64,000 bases of DNA from Piper betle. Lineage: Eukaryota > Streptophyta > Magnoliopsida > Piperales > Piperaceae. The notes beneath the pieces are model-generated. The model was not told the DNA's origin and did no database searches. It saw nothing but the letters and a program-made list of their open reading frames with translations. Shown in pieces: positions 15,914 through 25,603 of this stretch. Within the stretch, counting starts at the first letter, position 1. The number at the start of each line of letters is the position of its first letter. The translations under genes were made by a program, and so were the position numbers. The DNA is taken from the NCBI GenBank assembly GCA_033002965.1, contig JAURVB010001764.1:18036-82035 (forward strand), read 5' to 3'.

Positions 15914-15921
15914 ATTATCGG

Positions 15922-18100
15922 GTTGATGATCAGACTCCCTCGGCTCTCTTTTCAAGTGCGATGTAAAATTCGGGGCGATGGACGTAAGAGGGCTCACAAA
16001 AGAACCTTCCACACAACTAACTCTTTTGAATTATTTTAGATAAGGTTAATATTAATATTTGTAATTATAAATATTAATAATATGTAACCTGCTGTTTCAA
16101 AATATCAATTTGTTATACCATTAAATATAAAGAGTACTAAAATATCTCTATGTAAATAAACTCATTTGACTTATTCTAAAAATATATATAAAAATAGTTG
16201 GAGATCAAATCTCGGAATAATGATTATAAGATTTTCAAATTAAGGTTTTTTATTATCTATAATGAAAATAAATAAATCAAGTACTTAATCATTAAAATTC
16301 ATCAATAAATATGTATGGGTTCACAAATCACACTAAAAAAATGTATTATGGTAGAGTGCCCTATCCATCTCTGCTCCCCCAATCCCCGCCATCCCCCTCC
16401 GACTCCCCGCCCACCTTAGCCGGCCCCCTCTCCCTCTTCTTTTTCTTCCCCCTCTGCTCCGCCGAGCCGCCGCCGCCCTGTGCATGGCCATCAGCACGTC
16501 CGACCCGCTCAGCGAGCCACCCGACCTCCACTCCGCCGGCCCTTCATCCGGGGCTTCTTCTTCGTTCAGATGCTGGGAAATGGCCGGCGCCGAGGCTTCC
16601 GTCGGGTCGACGCTCTCGGGTTGACGTCGCCGGCGGCGGCCGAGCTTGGCGGAGACGATGGCGCCGTGCGGACGGAGTTGGGGATCGTGTGGGAGTCGTG
16701 GCGGGTGACTGGTGGGCCGGAGCATTTGGGTGTGGGTACGAACGGGATGATGGGAGATGGGCAAAGGGGGAATAAGAAGCTACGTTGGAAATGGGCTTTG
16801 TTTGTATATTTGAAGCCCATGTACAACGTTTTGGCCCACATTAACTCCATGCCCTTTTTTTAAAAAAAAAGGATTAGATGTCGATCATAAACTGTCTATT
16901 TCAGAGATATATTTTGATTTTAAAAATAAACTTTAAATATAATTGATTGAAGAATAATTGATAGACTCTCGTTTTAGAAATGGAATCTAATTAAACGAAG
17001 AGATAGATTATAATAATTTATTTAACTTCCTGCAATTTTGGTTTTTTTATTAATAAAAGTTTGATTTTGTAAAAATTAGGTTTTGGACATGGAGTGGCTG
17101 CGATAGAAGAATAAGATTTAGTCGTGTTAACAGCCTCGTGCCCTATTGTTTATCATTTTAGATGGTCAATCTTGTTAATTTACTACAGTATAGATGACTT
17201 TGAGCTTCCTTTTGAACTAATTCATGAGAGATTAAAAAATATTAAGCTGTATATTATGATTGTTACACCAGGGAAGGTGACTAAGGTGAGATTTATTTGG
17301 TTTTCTTCTTAAACATGTTCCTGAGGACTGAATCAATTAAAATAATGAAATCTTAGATGATTGTGCAATGATGTGACTAAAGTCTCTCATGTCATCTCCT
17401 GAATTGAGTATACTTTCATGTTAATTATCGACTCGTGTCACCATAAATTAAATGTAGCTCCTTAATATTGATAGTAAATGTTGATAGTATTAGCAGGTGT
17501 AAAATAACCGTTTTTTTTAAAGTTTGAATTAGAGGTATATAGCTCATTTTTATTTTTTATTAAACTTATAATCTAGTTTTCTTAATAAAATAGAAACTCA
17601 ATAGTGGCCTCTCATTAAAAATAAAAAATTTGGTCAACCAAATGTAATAAATAAAATAATAATAAATTAAAGTACTATAATATATTGTTCTCATTTAATT
17701 AGGATTTATTTTTAAGGTCAGAGTTAATCGAAATCTGTATTTAATATATTAGAGTATTATAGGATATCTTCTTATTTAATAATAGTTTGTCTATAAAAAT
17801 AAAATTAAAGCTTATCTATATTTAATATATTAAATTATTATAATCTGTTTTATTATTCAATAAATATTTATCTATAAAATTAAAATTAAGGTTTATATAT
17901 AATATAAACAACACAACACAATATCTTACCTCAATATTATTGTCCGTTTAAAAGTGGAAGATTTGGTCGATTAAAATATAGATAAATAAATAAATTATTA
18001 TACTATATTTTTTCGTTTAATTAGGATTTTTCAAGTCGGTATTAATCAAAATTTATATTTGATATATTAAATTATTATTGTCTATGTTATTTTTAATAAA
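15922..18100. other. Intergenic DNA with a GC-rich island at about 16.36-16.86 kb
   Basis: AT-rich except for a sharply bounded GC-rich block (about 16360-16800). That block is open on both strands (plus 16311-16775; minus 16764-16333), as expected of GC-rich DNA with few stop codons. The peptides are low-complexity Pro/Arg-rich and I recognise no family. It could be a decayed small gene or a transposon insert like other GC blocks in this window. Confidence 0.3.
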
Positions 18101-18130
18101 AATTTATCTATAAAATTAAAATTAATATGT
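17640..18130 (+). repeat. Duplicated AT-rich repeat with Helitron-like end
   Basis: The phrase TTTAATTAGGATTT followed about 60 bp later by AATATATTA and then CTATAAAA(T)TAAAATTAA appears at about 17690-17815 and again at 17995-18125. A copy at about 17830-17935 ends in ATATCTTACCTCA, close to ACATCTTACCTAG at 54152-54164. This suggests a family of AT-rich Helitron-like or MITE-like elements. Confidence 0.35.
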
Positions 18131-18911
18131 ATATGTTATAATAATAAGTGTTTTTTTAAGTTGGTTTAAAGGAGTTTGGTAAATGGACGAGCTTTCTTCC
18201 GTACGTGCGCTTTTGTTTTTTTTTTGGTGACATTGATCTAAATTTAGCAACAGTAGGACAGTGCAACAAAGTGACATTATAAGCCAAATAGAGTAATACG
18301 TAATAAAATCCATAATTAATTTTCCAGTCTTTCTAACGAAGAGCCCCATCCATGATCCATCTATTTCTTCACAATCCGCTCATATTACCACCAAAATGAA
18401 GCCACAACGATTACCCAAAGCAACCGCCCATTTCTATCTAACATTTTAAACGCATAAGGTCCATTTCTCTCAAACTTTAAAAGCACCATTTGACATTCTC
18501 TTCCAAAAAAAAAAAACAAATTTGATCCATGCAAGATAGAATCCTTAATTTGTTTAAAAAACTCATCACGGAGAATAATCAGATGCTCTAAGTATAAACC
18601 CAAAAATCCGAATCAGATACATAATAACGAAAATCATAAAATCTCAAACAACCAAATGAATCATCCCACCATTCAATTGCAAATCCCCAGCCAGAACCAT
18701 TTTCATTCACTTCCACGGTTCCAGTACTCCAAAGCCCAATCCATTCTTCCCCATTCTACTTCCAAAAACTTAAACTTAAAAGAGCTCAAATGGCAGCTAC
18801 ATATACATATATTGATACAAAAAAGAGGGGCACGACTCTTACTCTTTTCTTTCCGAAAAACAAAACGGAGAGAAGGAATGGTTATAAAGAACAAGAACAG
18901 AGCATTGAGTG

Positions 18912-19814
18912 TTAGGTGGCCGGTACGGCCTCGAGAAGACGAGCGAAGTAGAACTGGGTGGTGATGAGCCCCCTCTTCCGAATGCGCCACCCCACCTTCC
19001 CCAGCGCCCTCTCCACATCTGCCTCCGCATGCAGGTACGCCCTCGTCGCCTTCGACGGCCCCGGGAAGAGCTCCCCCACCCTCTTCAGAAGGTCGTAGTA
19101 AAACGTCTTGGGCGCGAAGCTCACAACCAGCCGCCTCTCTGCCAAGCTTGCCAAGTGAGCGATCATGGCGTCCGCCTTGCTCTGCGGGTAGTGTATCAGC
19201 ACGTCCAGGCACACCACCGTGTCGAACCTCCCCTCCAAGCTCTCCAAGTCCTTCACCTCGAACTTGGGCGTCGTCGGCAGCTGCTCGGCCTTCGCTTGCC
19301 GCTCCGCCTCGGCCACCATCGCGGCCGAGATGTCGCTGGCGAAGACGACGGCCCCCTCCTTCGCCAGGGGTATCGCAAGGCTTCCGGTGCCGCAGCCGGC
19401 GTCGCAGACGGTAACGCCGGCGAGGGGGCCGTCGTCCAGCAGCATCTTCATCGTGTTCTCCACCGTCTTGGAGTGGCCGAGCCGGATGTCGAGCTGCACC
19501 CGGTTGACGTCGTCGGCGTCGCCGTAGATCCTCCTCCACCGCTGGAAGCCGGAGTTGTTGAAGTACTCCCGGACGACCTCCTTGTCGCCGCCGCCCACCT
19601 CCTCGGCCTGGGTCTGGCGTCGCTTCTCGGGGTCGGCGAGGACGAGGGCGGCGGCAATGGCGGCGATGGAGCCGCCGCCGAGGACGGCGAAGGCGGCACC
19701 GTCGGATTGGAGGGGTAAGGCGAGGGGCCTGGCGGGGCGACGGGGGATGGGGCGGGTGGGGGCGGCGGTGGCGGGAAACCTGATGGGGTTGGTGGAGAAG
19801 GCGGCGAAGGCCAT
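18912..19814 (-). CDS. CHLM: Magnesium-protoporphyrin IX O-methyltransferase, chloroplastic
   Basis: Methylates Mg-protoporphyrin IX with S-adenosylmethionine to give its monomethyl ester, a committed step of chlorophyll synthesis at plastid membranes. Single exon, 300 residues, which fits the plant family. An Arg/Pro/Ala-rich chloroplast transit peptide covers about residues 1-38; a hydrophobic segment follows (about 41-60). The catalytic part starts with EVVREYFNNSGFQRWRRIYG (79-98). SAM-binding motif I is VCDAGCGTGSLAIPL (136-150), followed by VVFASDISAAMV and DTVVCLDVLIHYPQ. The C-terminus has RLVVSFAPKTFYYDLLKRVG, typical of the family. GC content is very high compared with its surroundings, mostly in third positions, a pattern common in monocot genes. 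The first ATG is used; no competing upstream start. Upstream on the minus strand GATAGATAA (about 19858-19850) resembles a light-response I-box core. Confidence 0.96.
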   Translation of the reverse strand: MAFAAFSTNPIRFPATAAPTRPIPRRPARPLALPLQSDGAAFAVLGGGSIAAIAAALVLADPEKRRQTQAEEVGGGDKEVVREYFNNSGFQRWRRIYGDADDVNRVQLDIRLGHSKTVENTMKMLLDDGPLAGVTVCDAGCGTGSLAIPLAKEGAVVFASDISAAMVAEAERQAKAEQLPTTPKFEVKDLESLEGRFDTVVCLDVLIHYPQSKADAMIAHLASLAERRLVVSFAPKTFYYDLLKRVGELFPGPSKATRAYLHAEADVERALGKVGWRIRKRGLITTQFYFARLLEAVPAT

Positions 19815-20056
19815 GGCAGTCCGACGCCACCGATGGAACGGTCGAGGGAGCAGTTATCTATCGCAATTCCCATCTATGATTTCTTGGATAACCCAAGAAC
19901 GAGTCTCGTCCACACGTTCCTAACTTTGACGAGCCAGACTAAAAAGAGTAGATAAATAACAATTTTTATTCTTTTTTTTAAAAAAATATTCGTTCATAAT
20001 TATTTATATATTTATATTTATATATTTTTTATATATTTATATTATTTATTTTTAAA

Positions 20057-20060
<4 letters not shown>

Positions 20061-20099
<39 letters not shown>
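20061..20099. repeat. (TA)n microsatellite abutting the fold-back element
   Basis: About 38 bp of TA ending one base before the left end of the 3.6-kb inverted repeat. Confidence 0.9.
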
Positions 20100-20100
<1 letters not shown>

Positions 20101-21305
20101 GCACAAAAATACTACCATGCGCATCAAAATGCAGTGCATGGCGACTTATTTGATTTAGACGGTTGGATCAAAATCCAACGGTCCAAATCTTTCCTTCGTT
20201 TTTTTCCCCCTTCCCCCCCTTTTCTCCTGCACAAGCGCATTACCCCCCCCCCTTGCCGGATTCCGCCGCCCCTGCCCCCGGCTCGGCCCCTGCCGTCGGT
20301 CCTACCTGCAGCCACGGTCCCCCACCGCCCCATCGAGCAGCTGCGGCGCCCCCCATCCCCCCTGGCCGCCAGCTTCCGCCCTCGGCCTTGCCCGCAACCG
20401 CGTTTCCCCCTCACCCCCCACCCCCCAGCTCGTGCTAGTCGCGGCCCACCTGGCCCCGCCCGGCGCCGCGGCCTCCCCTCGCCCCTGCCCGAAGCCGCAA
20501 TCCCCCGCCGCCCCCGCCCGCAGCCGCATCCCCCCTCGCCCCTGCCCGAAGCGGCTGTCCCCTCGCCTGCAGCGGCGGCCCCCCTCGCACCGCAGCCCAA
20601 CCCCTGCGGGCGGCCGGCAGCAAGGTCGCCGACGGTGAGGTGGCGCGGCAAACAGAGGGGGGAGGAAGAACAAGGGAGGGTAGTTTCGTAATAAAAACTT
20701 TACTCGATCGCGACTCGAGTTAAATTTTTATTACGAAATAAATATTAAAAAAATAAAATAATTTCGTAATAAAAATATGACCCAGTCCCAACTCGTGCTA
20801 ATATTATGAAATAAATTTTTTAAAAATATATTTTTTCATAATAAAAACTTGACTCGATCCCGCGCAGGGATGTCAGTGATGGTAATTTTATAATAAAAAC
20901 TTAACTTGTTCCCTGCTTGAGTTAATATTAAGAAATTAATTTTAAAAAATAAAATAAAATAATTTTGTTATAAAAACTTAACTCGCTCACTACTCGAGTT
21001 AATATTATGAAATAAATTTTTTAAAAATATAAAAATAATTTCGTAATAAAAACTTGACTCGCTTCTGACTCGATTCAATATTACAAAATAAATTTTTAAA
21101 AAATTTAAATATAAAATACCATAAAGAACTAAGTCAAGTTTTTATTATGAAATTATTTTATTTTATTTTAAATTTATTTCATATTATTGACTCAAGTTCG
21201 ACCGAGTCAAATTTTTATTACGAAATTATTTATTTTTTTAGAAATTTATTTTGTAATAAATTTATTTTATAATAAAAACTTGACTCGATCTCGCTCTGGA
21301 CCGAG
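20100..21305 (+). repeat. Left arm of the fold-back element
   Basis: Terminal segment, GC-rich block, then about six AT-rich units beginning TAATAAAAACTTGACTCG or variants near 20689, 20765, 20839, 20891, 20967 and 21042. Most spacings are 74-76 bp. Several unit junctions are themselves palindromic (GACTCGAGT). Confidence 0.75.
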
Positions 21306-22534
21306 TCAAGTTTTGATTACAAAATAAATTTAAAAAATAAAATAATTCTGTAATAAAAACTTGACTCTATATATTACGGGCCCTCGCAGGCTCTACCCTG
21401 CCCGGCCCACCCCGACCCTCCTCCCCTGATGCCGCTCCCCCGCGCACGCGTCCCCCTACCCCCACCGTTGCCCCGGCGGCACGTTTTCGCCTTCTCCCGG
21501 TCGCCCCGCCCCAGCAGTGCGCCCTTGCGAACTTCCGACAACTCTCCACGAAACAAAGCAAGGAGGGGTGGCGAACAGGGTAAGGGAAAGAGGAGGGGGG
21601 GCAGAGGGGTGATGGCAATTTAGTAATAAAAACTTGACTCGCTCCCGATCAAAACTTGACTTGGTCCCTCGCGAGATCGAGTCAATTTTTTATTATAAAA
21701 TAAATTTATTACAAAATAAATTTAAAAAAATAAATAATTTCGTAATAAAAATTTGACTCAGTCGGACTCGAGTCAATACTATGAAATAAATTTGGAAAAA
21801 AATAAAATAATTTCATAATAAAAACTTGACTCGTTTCTTTGCAAATCGTGCAGGATCGAGTCAAGTTTTATTACAAAATTATTTTATTTTATTTTTAAAT
21901 TTATTTCATAATATTGACTCAATCCCGTGCGAGATCGAGTCAAGTTTTTATTATAAAAAATTTTTTTTTTAATTTATTTCGTAACGGGCGGAGAGGGGGT
22001 CAGGGGGCGGCAGAAGGCGAGGCAGGGGGCCTGGGCCGGTGGAGGGCATGGGGGCAGCGGGTGTGGGGGACGGGGGCAGGGTGTGGGTGGCGACAGGGAG
22101 GCGATCGGCAAGCGACGACGTCGGCGAGGAGCACTTCAAATTTTTATTTTATGTTATTTTATTTTAAAATTTTATTTTGTAAAATTGACTCGAGTAAGGA
22201 GCGAGTCAATTTTTTTTATTATATTTTATTTTTAAAATTTATTTCGTAAATTTGACTCGAGTCGGGAACGAGTCAAATTTTTATTACGAAATTGCCATCG
22301 CTCCTCCGTTCCCCGCCGCGCCACCGCCGGCTGTGATGCAGTGACACTGGCGTGGAGGTGGCCAGGGCAGCAGACGACGGGGAGGAGCTCGGTTGACGGG
22401 CGAGGCGGCGGCGGGGGGTGGGGCGAAACTGGCGGCGGGGGGGGTGGCGCGGGAGGGTTGCGGGCGGAGGCTGGATCGCGGGCCGGGGCGCGAGGCGCGG
22501 CAGGTGGCGGTCGGGGCGGCAGCGCCAACGGTCC

Positions 22535-23690
22535 CGAGCGAGATCGAGTCAAGTTTTTATTATAAAATAAATTTATTACAAAATAAATTTTAAAAAATAA
22601 ATAATTTCATAATAAAAATTTGACTCATTCGAACTCGAGTCAATACTATGAAATAAATTTAAAATAAAATAAAATAATTTCATAATAAAAACTTAACTCA
22701 ATTATTTATGGTATTTTATTTTTAAATTTTTTTAAAATTTATTTTGTAATATTGAATCGGGTCAGAAGATAGTCTAGTTTTTATTACGAAATTATTTTTA
22801 TATTTTTTAAAACTTTATTTCATAATATTGACTCGAGTAGTGAGCGAGTTAAGTTTTTATTACAAAATTAATTTATTTTATTTTTAAAAATTAATTTCAT
22901 AATATTAACTCAAGCCGGGAACAAGTTAAGTTTTTATTATAAAATTACCATCACTGACATCCCTGCGCAGGATCAAGTCAAGTTTTTATTATGAAAAAAA
23001 TTTTATTTTTTAAAAAAATATTTAATAATATTAGCACGAGTTGGGACTGGGTTATATTTTTATTACGAAATTATTTTATTTTTTAATATTTATTTAGTAA
23101 TAAAAATTTAACTCTAGTCGCGATCGAGTAAAATTTTTATTACGAAACTACCCTCCCCTGTTCTTCCTCCCCCCTCTATTTGCCGCGCCACCTCACCGCC
23201 GGCGACCTTGCCGCCGGCCGCCCGCAGGGGGAGGGCAGTAGGGGTTGGGCTGCGGCGTGAGGGGGCCGCCGCTGCTGGCGGGGGGACAGCCGCTTCGGGC
23301 AGGGGCGAGGGGGGGGACGCGGCTGCGAGCGGGGGTGGCGGGGGATTGCGGCTTCGGGTAGGGGCGGGGGGAGGTGGGCCGCGGCTAGCATGGGCGGGGG
23401 GGGTGAGGGGGAAACACAGTTGCGGGCGGGGCCGAGGGCGGAAGCTGGCGGCTAGGGGGATGGGGGGCACCGCGGCTGCTCGATGGGGCGGTGGGGGACC
23501 GTGGCTGCAGGTAGGGCCGGTGGCAGGGGCCGGACCGGGGGGGTGGGGGCGGCAGAATCCGGCAAGGGGGGGGTTAACGCGCCTGTGACGAGAATCGGGG
23601 GGGGGAGGGGGGAAAAAACAAAGGAAAGATTAATCAAATAAGCTGCCCATGCACTGTATTTTGATACTGCACATGGTAATATTTTTTAAG
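22535..23690 (-). repeat. Right arm of the fold-back element
   Basis: Reverse-complement counterpart of the left arm, with scattered single-base differences and small indels. By eye the AT-rich part is about nine-tenths identical; exact identity needs an alignment. Confidence 0.75.
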
Positions 23691-25600
23691 GTAAAAAATA
23701 AAAATTATATCCCGGCCGTTCCCCATATTTGTTGCGCTATAACACACCTATATATATATATATATTTTGGACAGACGGGAACTTAATCCCTCCACTTTTC
23801 AAAAAGCAAGCCTGTCATTCATGCGTTGCGCAGATAAAAATAAATAAATATTTGCCTGTTAGATAAAATAAGTTCGTATGGGTAAATAGACAAAATGTTT
23901 GCAATGATTTGTGCTAATTTTTTTAAAATCGCTATAATAATAAAGTTAATAATTGTAAAATCTTTTAAAATCATTATTAAAGAATTTTAATAAAATCATG
24001 ATAATAAAAATAACTGTGTATAATACTAGAGATACCTAATATAAATCTTGAATTAATAAATCATAAATTAGGTAAAAATAAAAAAATTCATAACTATAAT
24101 ACTGAATTAAAAAAATAATTTTTTTATAATCTTATATATTATTATTCAATTATATTATACCAAAATATTTTACCTCTTTGCTATTTATCTTTAACTGTCA
24201 CATATCCTTTATTAAGTAGTTTAAAGTTTCACGTCTGTTGTTATTATTTTATAATAAAAAAATTTGTCATGTGTCTTTTACTACCATATGTCTTCTATTT
24301 AGCTGGGTTATTTTTATTTTTAAAAAAACAAGAGAAAGTACTAATCATGTATTTTCTTGCTCCCAATATTTATCATATTTATTAAAAAAATATTTATCGT
24401 ATTTCTTCAACAATATTATGTATCCCATTGAGTGTGTATACATCAATTAAGATTCACAAGTACAATAATTAGATCATCAATTGAACTTTTAAACTGTGAA
24501 TGATCTTAAATAAAACATTTGATATAATAAGATACTTGGTGCTTCAGTAAATTTCTGTAAACTAAATAAAATAGATCTCCTCCCAAACGCCCAAAATTAA
24601 CTTCACCTTTCACTTTATAAATACTGTTGTATTAAAAATGTTGAATTATTTATTTGCTTAAATGTTTAGTTTTCCTATAATTATATTGGGAATGTCTAAT
24701 ATGACCCACTAATAAACGTCTCTCCCAAACGAAGCTTGTATTAAAATTCAAAGATAGAATATAAAAACTCGAAATTCAAACTTAAACTCAACATGTGGAG
24801 TCAACTAAAGGTGACTCAAAATTATTTTTATTAATTTATAATTATGTAAATAAAAAATTATATATAATTAATATATATTAGTTTTTTGACAATAAAAATT
24901 AATAAATACATAATTTATATATTTAAAAATACTATTTTAGCTAATCTAAAATAAAACTAACATGATTGAACAATTTTTATGACATAACTCGGAATGAGTT
25001 CAATGGAATTATTTAACTAGACAAACCGTGAAGTTGAGTGACGAATTTTTGGAGTCAAACTGAGTTTTAACTATTCAGAGGCGGGATAGGTTATTATCCT
25101 GAAGTACGAGCTATTCACACCACAATATTTGTGACGATATTCGGAAACAGCTAAGGCACTAGAGAAATTTAGTTTGGGCTCCTTATTTGCAGCCTGCCGT
25201 GAATAGCCAACGAAAGAAAGAAAATTCAATTCCAAATAATATTGTTTTCTATTGTAGCGACACAATAATGCAATACAATTAAGGGACGCACCATTTTACA
25301 CAATTAACAACACAGCTCTTGAATTTCTGACATTACCAGCTAAGACATGTTCACCTTTGGGACAAAATAGCAGAGATGGTCTCACCCCATTCCTTTCCCC
25401 AATCCTTGCTGTGAAACATGTCACATTACTTCAATTTATAGCTGGGAAAAAATTGGTTGGGTAGCAAAACACTATCCTTTACTTTTCCCACCATGGCAAC
25501 AATAATTTTAATTCTCTTGTCTGGAAATTAAAGGAATTGAATTATTGCTCCTGGGCATGGTGTAAGAATTGAAACATTAAAACGATGCAAATTGCAAAAC
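23691..25600. other. AT-rich intergenic DNA, no gene seen
   Basis: Very AT-rich with short (TA)n at 23749-23765. Open frames are short and low-complexity. The last few hundred bases adjoin the 3' end of the BODYGUARD-like gene and may include its 3' UTR. Confidence 0.5.
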
Positions 25601-25603
25601 CTT

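Larger units (their letters stand above)
20100..23690. mobile_element. Large fold-back (hairpin) element, arms about 1.2 kb
   Basis: The left end (TACCATGCGCATCAAAATGC, then AGTGCATGG and TTATTTGATT) is matched in reverse by the right end (TTACCATGTGCAGTATCAAAAT, AGTGCATGG, TTATTTGATT, read from 23690 leftward). The match continues colinearly through a GC-rich block (20200-20660 against 23640-23160) and an AT-rich repeat array (20690-21305 against 23130-22535), including distinctive landmarks such as GGATGTCAGTGATGGTAATT on both arms. The central 1.2 kb has three more GC-rich blocks (about 21370-21620, 21985-22140, 22300-22540) alternating with the same AT-rich repeats. GC blocks are open in several frames and give proline-rich peptides, related between the arms, but no transposase or known domain is visible. 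Likely a nonautonomous fold-back DNA element; superfamily unknown. Confidence 0.8.

Noticed and set aside
18703..19923. Several long open frames on both strands overlapping CHLM
   Set aside because: GC-rich coding DNA leaves few stops in the other frames. Only the 18912-19814 minus frame has the methyltransferase motifs.
20124..23637. Proline-rich open frames of 60-185 codons in the fold-back arms
   Set aside because: Low-complexity peptides from GC-rich repeat DNA on both strands, no domain and no start context. They mirror each other only because the arms are inverted copies.
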